Shown in pieces: positions 58,062-64,000 of a DNA stretch of 64,000 nucleotides. The DNA lies in the NCBI GenBank assembly GCA_025531455.1, contig JAMYHL010000056.1:202144-266143 (forward strand), read 5' to 3'. The notes under the pieces are model-generated. The model saw only the letters and a program-made list of their open reading frames with translations. It ran no database searches and was not told the DNA's origin. A program made the translations under genes and the position numbers. The number at the start of each line of letters is the position of its first letter. The first letter of the stretch is position 1. The stretch comes from Apiotrichum sp. Y4204. Its lineage: Eukaryota > Basidiomycota > Tremellomycetes > Trichosporonales > Trichosporonaceae.

Positions 58062-59427
58062 TTGTTGATTTTTCGAAAAAGCTCTAGAGAGAGACCTGAC
58101 AGTGACGTCAAAAAGCGGTTTCAGAACAAAAGAACCCACAACCTCAACGAACCGTGGACATGTCTAGTGACTACAGTATGTGATTGAGAACTCAGCTGAC
58201 GCAGGGAATGCTCCCTGGCAGTGATGGTGCATCACAAGGTGTTGCTCGATTCAATCAAACTGGCTTGCCTCTTGACATTCTCATCTGTAGTTCCAGCGCG
58301 GAGAATATTGATCAAACCCCACGTCCTTGGTCTCTATCGCCTTGCCTTTGCCATCCACTCACTCCTTTGTTCCAGCTCGAGGAATGTTGATCAAATCCCC
58401 TGCCTAGGATATGAGCCGAGTTGCCTCTTAGGCAATACGGTACGTTGCCCCTTGATCAGACTATTCTGTATGACTGTTGGTGGAGATACGCGTCAAACTG
58501 AGTCACGGACTCAGTGTCGATAGCTAACGACTGAAACCCAAATGAAGCTGTGAAATGGGTTCGGTGAAACCGGTTTCGCCGATTCATGAGCGAGCCCCTG
58601 GTGCTCCGTGATTAGATACGATAGACGGTGTGAAGCTAACAATTGCCAGATGTCACTGAAGTTTCAGTCTGACGCGGACAGTGGCCCCGTGTCTCGATGT
58701 CTCGACGGCAATATTCTGAACCAGTAGGCAGTGCAGATTGTGTGTACATAAAACGGAACGTCTGCAACTCAAGCCATTAATAATATCCGAATCACAGGCA
58801 CATTCACGGCGGGCATACAAATGCGTTTCGTTCCTCTGGACACCAATGGGGTCTGGGAATCTATTGTCCAAAGCGACAAACCTGATGAAGGAGAGTAGGT
58901 GTCGTAGGTCGCAGCAGTCTCTGATGAGATCACAGGAGCTGGGAACAAGGAACACAGTAGAACGCTCAATTATGGGTCTTACATTACAACAGAAATAGGG
59001 AGTGTGAGCTGCCTAGCAGGGAGCACTCGCTAGCACGACTGGAGCCGACAGCTTCAAGAGCGCAAGTTGTGTACTGCCTCACGCCAGCACCCGCACACAC
59101 ATATAGTTTCTGGAACAAACACGCGCGCGTACTCACATCAAAACAAGAAACACATCTGGTTCGCAATGACACCAAGGACACACCGTCTACAATGCGAAGA
59201 CATGCTTGCGGGCCACCTCAGACCTCCCATGGAGCGGTCTTGGGACACAACAGCTATATAATCTCTCTTCCCCACCCCTTCTCTCACTTTACAACAGCTC
59301 CTCCCAAACCTCAGACGTACCTCGTCTCAGTAGTCCCTCGACTATCTTCCACACCCTCCCCACTCTCCACACTTCACACACTCATACTCCCGATATTCTT
59401 CCCGCCGAAGATCGCGTAAACAACACT
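58062..59427. other. Intergenic region
   Basis: No gene seen. It contains an imperfect direct repeat of about 31 nt (58290-58320 and 58369-58399, five differences) and the promoter of the following gene. Confidence 0.45.
59255..59261 (+). promoter_or_regulatory. TATA box
   Basis: TATATAA, 167 bases before the ATG at 59428 and followed by a long CT-rich leader, a good core promoter arrangement. Confidence 0.6.
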
Positions 59428-61464
59428 ATGCCCTCCTCCCCCCTCCCGCGCCGCTCTGAGCGGATAGCCACTGCCGCTTCGTCCGCCCGAGAGTCGTCAA
59501 CCCCGGAGGCCACGACTCCGGCGAATGGCACCCACTCCCCTCTTCCATCCGGCGAGGTGGAACCAACAAGCGAGATCACGCATGGTCGCCAGACCTCATC
59601 TTTCGGCAAGAAAGCCAAGAGCCTGAAGGAGAAGATTTCGACTCCAGTCCTCCGCGGGGCTAAAGCGCTCGCGCAGGCGGCCAAAAGCAACTTTGGCTCG
59701 TCCTCAAAGTCTGGGACGGGCGAAAGTAGCGCTGGTGGCCCTGCCCCCGCAGAGCTGCAAGCTCGTCTTGAAGCTATCAACGCTGAGGGCAACAGCTTCA
59801 GAGCTGACCCACTCGGACCCGTTCCCCATTGTTTCCCGCAATCCTCGAGCGTCGGCAGCTTCCTAGGCGGTGCCACCACTCGCGGCAACACGCCAACCAC
59901 AGCGCCCTCATCAAGTGTCGTGACTCCTCCTGTTCACGACGGCAGGACGGACGCATCTGGCGACAACAACAAGGTCATCCGTGTCAAACTTCCCAACCGT
60001 CCATCGGTACGCGGCCTGTTTCAACAGTTCTCTGAAGACCTCTCCGACGTCCCAAAGGACATCCATCTCCGCGGGGCGGATGTTGTCCTTTTCCCTGGCT
60101 CGGAGGACCCAGCTCCAAGCACTGGAGTGTCAGGCCACACCACTCCTCCCTCCGCCCCCGTCGTGCGACTTATTCCACCCACCCCTCTCGCGGGTACGGA
60201 CAAGACTGACGAGGAAGGCCCCGACAAGACGTTTCTCCGACCTCCATTTCACCGTAGTCCTCATGGCTCGCTCCCGGCCCCAGACGACGATATTTCTGTA
60301 AGCGCTAATGTCCCGTCTGCTCTACCTGTTCGCCCTGCGAAGGATCCCCGTCGGTTTGAGGGCGGCACTCCGCCAATACCCGTGGCGTCACCCATTACGA
60401 CTGCCGGAACTTCCTCCACTGCAGTCCCCATCACCTTCACTAGCTTGGTCGAGAGCGCATCCGCCTCCTCAGACCCGGCCACAGAGGGTGCTGCCGCTGC
60501 CGTCGACGCGGAACATCCACAATCTAGCACGATTGCCTCGACGACTCGACGGAAGCGCAAGAGCGATGTTGCGGACGTCGAGAGTGAAACCGCCAAAACC
60601 GCAAACAAGAAGGCAAAGCGGAGGGGCGGCGACTTCAGGCAGCCAAACCACCGCACGGCCCCGATCCCAAAATCGGCTCTCAAGGCGGGCGCCGCCCCAC
60701 GACAGAGTGAGGCCCCCGGCAAGGTCAACGCACCTGCCACGGAGAAGATCATCCTTCGCATCCCCTGGCGCATTCCGTCCAGAGCCCCCACTCCCCGCTT
60801 AGCGTCGCCGGACGAAGCTGGTAGGTCCCGGGATGCCGTGCTCGCCGATGTCTCCTCGGAGCTCGCGCCCGCCGACGCTTCACCAAACATGGAACCGTCT
60901 TCCCCACCCTCTCTTGCCGGCAACCGCAACACGAACAACGACGCAGACGACACGATGGACGTGGATGGCAACGACGAGTCGCTCGGCAGCAAGGCTCTGA
61001 CCTCAGTCGACGGTATGGAGGCCCTGCATATGCTTGCTGACGTAGCAGCGAATGCGCCTCGAGCAGAGGTGTCTAAAATGACCGTAGCCGCTCCTGTGGC
61101 TAAGCAGGAGGAGATCGGGGTGCCCAGGGCCAACGCAAGTGATATTGCCCGCCATACAGCTGCCGAGGAACTCCTCAGACGAATGCGCGGTGTCCTTGAT
61201 GCGGCCGCTCAGAGCCCTGCCCAGGTCCCCGTGACCCCTGTGGTGCCCAAAATCGCTCAGGCAGATAACACCACGGAGGTGCAGAACCCCGTCACGCCCC
61301 CGCAAGCGCTCGGTCTGCGCACGTCGTACACCCCGGCCGCTACTGAGCCTGGCTGGGTGCCAACGTTCTGGTACAGCCCTCCCCGCTCGAGGATCCCTAC
61401 CTCGAGTATTCGCAGTACAGCCGTTGAGGGGGACGAGGATGACGAGAACGAGGAGTGCCTATAG
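59428..61464 (+). CDS. Disordered basic/acidic nuclear-like protein, unknown function
   Basis: Intronless, 678 residues. It begins MPSSPLPRRSERIATAASSA, then a basic helix-like stretch (FGKKAKSLKEKISTPVLRGA, LAQAAKSNFGSSSK). Short ordered-looking strings are VIRVKLPNRPSVRGLFQQFS and KIILRIPWRIP. A bipartite nuclear signal is likely at RRKRKSDVADVESETAKTAN followed by KKAKRRGG. HTAAEELLRRMRGVLDAA is a probable helix. The last 20 residues are acidic (VEGDEDDENEECL). No enzyme or DNA-binding domain is recognised. The ATG was chosen because it follows the TATA/CT-rich leader; the frame is open further upstream but reads like untranslated sequence there. Together with the preceding gene it makes a neighbourhood of two low-complexity nuclear-like proteins flanking a tRNA. 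Confidence 0.8.
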   Translation: MPSSPLPRRSERIATAASSARESSTPEATTPANGTHSPLPSGEVEPTSEITHGRQTSSFGKKAKSLKEKISTPVLRGAKALAQAAKSNFGSSSKSGTGESSAGGPAPAELQARLEAINAEGNSFRADPLGPVPHCFPQSSSVGSFLGGATTRGNTPTTAPSSSVVTPPVHDGRTDASGDNNKVIRVKLPNRPSVRGLFQQFSEDLSDVPKDIHLRGADVVLFPGSEDPAPSTGVSGHTTPPSAPVVRLIPPTPLAGTDKTDEEGPDKTFLRPPFHRSPHGSLPAPDDDISVSANVPSALPVRPAKDPRRFEGGTPPIPVASPITTAGTSSTAVPITFTSLVESASASSDPATEGAAAAVDAEHPQSSTIASTTRRKRKSDVADVESETAKTANKKAKRRGGDFRQPNHRTAPIPKSALKAGAAPRQSEAPGKVNAPATEKIILRIPWRIPSRAPTPRLASPDEAGRSRDAVLADVSSELAPADASPNMEPSSPPSLAGNRNTNNDADDTMDVDGNDESLGSKALTSVDGMEALHMLADVAANAPRAEVSKMTVAAPVAKQEEIGVPRANASDIARHTAAEELLRRMRGVLDAAAQSPAQVPVTPVVPKIAQADNTTEVQNPVTPPQALGLRTSYTPAATEPGWVPTFWYSPPRSRIPTSSIRSTAVEGDEDDENEECL

Positions 61465-63856
61465 TCGTTGGTCAGCCTCGGAGCGGACATCGATCACCAT
61501 CTGTTTCCATACGATTAGTGCACATCGCTGCTCTTGTGACCCTTAACACAGAAGGGGTTAGGCCGGGTCGAAGACCGAATTGTATAGTACGATGTATGTA
61601 TGTATGTATACTTCACTCAAATCTTTCCGAAGTCACCAGATCATGTACAGATAACATGTTAGGCTGTAAACAGTCAATAGCAGGTGGTCATGTCCTCCGT
61701 GTGAAAGACAGTTGTTGCAGGTTACAGCTCGTCCGCGACATACCGCCTTTCATTGACCTGTTCCCGAAACATGCTAATGGTGATTGTTATCCATAGGTAA
61801 GTGCAATGGAAGTCGAATCCTCAAGAGACTCCGCTTAGAACAGAGCGCTTATCGCCGCAAACCTCCCTGCTTGGGCGTGGAATGTAGATGACCGTGCTGG
61901 TATGAATGGCCTCAGACATGGCTTTGTTGGTGGCGTTTGCCAAGTTGATCCCCCTTATGGGAAAGCGGGGATGACCACCACCGGGAACCAGAGGTACCAA
62001 GTCCGCGAGTCTGGAAGGCAACCGTGAAAGAGTCTTGGCATATCGAGGCCAGATGTGATCCAAGGCTGGGAAGAAGGCCCGGTTAGGTAGAGCACGGCTG
62101 TAGGATGGCTGCCGGTCCCGCGATAGCGGAGCCTTTGCAAGCCCAAAGGTATTCTGATAGCATCCCAATTGTCGATGTTGGGCAGTTTCAGAATCAGAGA
62201 TCAGAGATTGCAGTTGAGGCAAGTGCTAATCCTGTGAGTTGAAGCTGCTAGACGGATAGATGCGTCTGATGTCTCTGCAGCTGAGAAGCATAACTGCGGC
62301 GTGGAGGCCAGGACTTTACAAACCCCGTCTTGGCCAGTTGTGATAGCAACAAGCCATGTCGCAGCAATATTACCACGAATGTTGGAGGCCGTGTATCGTG
62401 AAACTTTCAGTTACCCGAGACCAAAGGCCGTTGCTCCGCAAATCTTTCAAACCCAATGTCAGAAGCAAAGCAGTCCGCACACAACACGCAGCGTCGCCGT
62501 GGGGGTGATTGGTAGCGACCACACATTCATGAAGCGGTCGCGACTGGTGGAAGGTTGAATGAATTTGGTCGATGCGGAGCCGCGGCGGCCACGGCCGCTG
62601 GGGTGAGGTCGAGGTGAGTGGTAAGTATACGTTGTTAGAGCGGCCGCGATCGACAACACGTGCCGCCGTCGTACCCGCTTTTTGCCACCCAACGATAGAC
62701 GCAGTCGAGACCAGGTCCGAAGCTGGTTCGGTTGGTGACGATCTGCCGAGCTCCGACCCACAATTCCGGCGAAAGAGTTGGTGGAAGGAGTATGGAGGCC
62801 CAGTGGGGACAGGTGGTCCGAAGCACTCACCCGTGTCGGCACATGATCAAACTCTGATTCTGATGAGCCGCGGCGCAATTGCTGAAGCGAGAAGGCGGCA
62901 GCGGCCCCCAATTCACCTTGTTCGACGACGGGTCACTTGGTCCGAGATCGAATGAAAGCAGCGTTCGGAGTGCCGTCGTTGATCTCGAAGCTCCGAGGCT
63001 CCGCAAGGGTGTTGTTACTCTAAAGACCAAGTGGTGACGTGTTTTAAAGCTGTCATAGTATCACAATGATATCTCTCAAGGTGGAAATCGTGGAGGGACA
63101 ACGCAAACAATCATGGTCTTGACGGCGAATCTCATGGCGCGATGGAGGCCCGTTGTCGCGTTGTCCGCTGTCCGTCGCCCGTTGGTGAGTGGACGTCGGC
63201 TCCGAGGCTTCTGAGCTCGGAGAGCTATTGACTTCGGGTAAGTAGTAGCTGCAGCGCAGCCATTCTCTGTCTCCCACATTCACTTTGTATTGGGAAATAT
63301 GAACGCGGAGCCCGTGGCGCGTGTACACGTGTAGGCGGGGAACGCGGGAACGGGATGCATCTCGTAGGCCTCAGAGCTCTCGGAGGCTGCAGGCCGCGAG
63401 GGGAGGGGACAAAAGGAAGAGACTCATCTACTAGACTGAAAATGCCATTGAAGCGCCGAATGGAATGGCCCACACACGGCCCACACACGGCCGATGATCG
63501 CATGATCGCGGACACGATGCGACGCGCCCTTGGTGTTAGGGGCTGCGTGGCGCGCGGCGCGCGGCGCGCGGTGAGCACACAGTGTTCCGTACTGCCAACT
63601 GCACCACCAAGCTGGATTTATACTAGCCTTGTTGCTGTTGATCCTGTTGATCCTGACGATCCTGTTAATCCCGTTGATCCGCTGTTGACCTCTGGCCGTT
63701 GGGTTTCCAGCATCCAGCGAGTTGGCCGCGATCGCGCGAGCCCAAAAGGGGCCAAAGGGGCCGCTGGCCGCTCAGTCAGGGGCAACTGCGGCACGACGGC
63801 CCCACTTGAGCCCCTCTAAAGCCCGATCTCGCGTGGGATTACTCCCGCCGGGCGCC
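61465..63856. other. Gene-poor region at the right side
   Basis: About 2.4 kb without a recognised gene. A 150-codon minus-strand frame (62911-62459) is the longest candidate but is Arg/Ser-rich with no known family. A GTAT tetranucleotide patch occurs at 61593-61609, GGCGCGC is repeated three times near 63549-63569, and a 9-bp minisatellite lies at 63637-63680. Confidence 0.45.
63637..63680. repeat. 9-bp GTTGATCCT minisatellite
   Basis: Five units of GTTGATCCT-like sequence with a few substitutions. A multiple of three in length, it would encode Val-Asp-Pro repeats in one frame. Confidence 0.75.
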
Positions 63857-64000
63857 ATGTCCGCACTCTCTCCCCTCGTCCGCGCCCTCTCTCGGCCTCT
63901 GGCTGGAGTTGCTGGGGTTGCTGGGTGCAATCGCAGAAAGCCGAGCAGATTCACGAGGTGGCGAGATGACATTGTCCAAAGCCGCACTACGACTGGTCTA
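63857..64000 (+). CDS. Possible N-terminus of a mitochondrial protein, running off the right edge
   Basis: ATG at 63857 opens a frame that stays open for all 48 codons to the window end. It begins MSALSPLVRALSRPLAGVAG and continues with CNRRKPSRFTRWRDD. Leu/Arg/Ser/Ala-rich without acidic residues in the first 35, it resembles a mitochondrial targeting peptide. Too little is visible to name a family, and a chance frame cannot be excluded. Confidence 0.3.
   Translation, partial: MSALSPLVRALSRPLAGVAGVAGCNRRKPSRFTRWRDDIVQSRTTTGL

Noticed and set aside
62459..62911. 150-codon minus-strand frame
   Set aside because: Considered as a real gene because of its Met start and length, but Arg/Ser-rich with no domain and no promoter-like context.
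1..64000. CRISPR arrays, insertion sequences, phage or bacterial operons
   Set aside because: The gene structures are eukaryotic with spliceosomal introns; no regularly spaced repeats with unique spacers and no transposase or integrase signatures were seen.
1..64000. 5S rRNA, U1, U2, U4 or U5 snRNA genes
   Set aside because: I looked for their conserved strings by eye on both strands and found none; a covariance scan would be needed to be certain.

Overview
The window reads as nuclear DNA of a basidiomycete yeast, most likely a tremellomycete. This is inference, from four things: GC-rich coding sequence, many short introns (37 to 60 nt is common) with GT-AG ends and CTRAY-like branch sites, an iron regulator with the Cryptococcus Cir1 layout (a cysteine-rich region plus one GATA finger), and a basidiomycete-style gene set. 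I see no bacterial, viral or intact transposon genes.

Layout. The left edge (1-210, minus) holds the first exon of a Zn2Cys6 transcription factor. After a 2.3 kb gap come SmB (2507-3616, +), a nucleotidyltransferase-fold protein with a CaaX tail (4226-7042, +), a single-finger C2H2 protein (7390-8127, -), VPS25 (8618-9541, +), a DNAJC17/Cwf23 J-protein (9824-11005, -) and a BolA protein (11553-12666, +). From 12667 to 19291 the DNA is gene-poor and includes a probable dead gene for a secreted, membrane-anchored protein near 16.3-17.0 kb. A ten-exon Zn2Cys6 factor follows (19292-22824, +). Then 8.5 kb lack recognisable genes and carry long homopolymer runs, a 40 nt near-palindrome and microsatellites (22825-31373). 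The Cir1-type iron regulator (31374-34339, +), a U6 snRNA gene (34777-34894, +) and the Bck1 MAPKKK (35299-39978, -) come next.

The right half holds PAN3 (43707-46082, -), deoxyhypusine synthase (46855-48141, -), MAD1 (48596-50949, +), a cyclophilin-H-type spliceosomal isomerase (50993-51878, -), a 1.4-kilo-residue disordered protein with a histone-H1-like tail (about 53142-57622, +), an intron-containing tRNA-Thr gene (57978-58061, -), a second disordered protein (59428-61464, +) and a possible gene start at the right edge (63857, +).

Functional themes. Four parts of the splicing machinery lie here: SmB, the DNAJC17-type J-protein, U6 snRNA and cyclophilin H. Several host genes also have extreme splicing architecture: a start-codon-only exon in SmB, a 3-nt micro-exon in the cyclophilin, and the PAN3 zinc finger split over three tiny exons. 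Other genes cover mRNA deadenylation (PAN3), translation-factor modification (DHS), endosomal sorting (VPS25), cell-wall signalling (BCK1), the spindle checkpoint (MAD1), Fe-S metabolism (BolA) and iron control (Cir1). No operon-like logic is expected or seen; the links are thematic. All gene models come from reading the sequence and have no transcript support.
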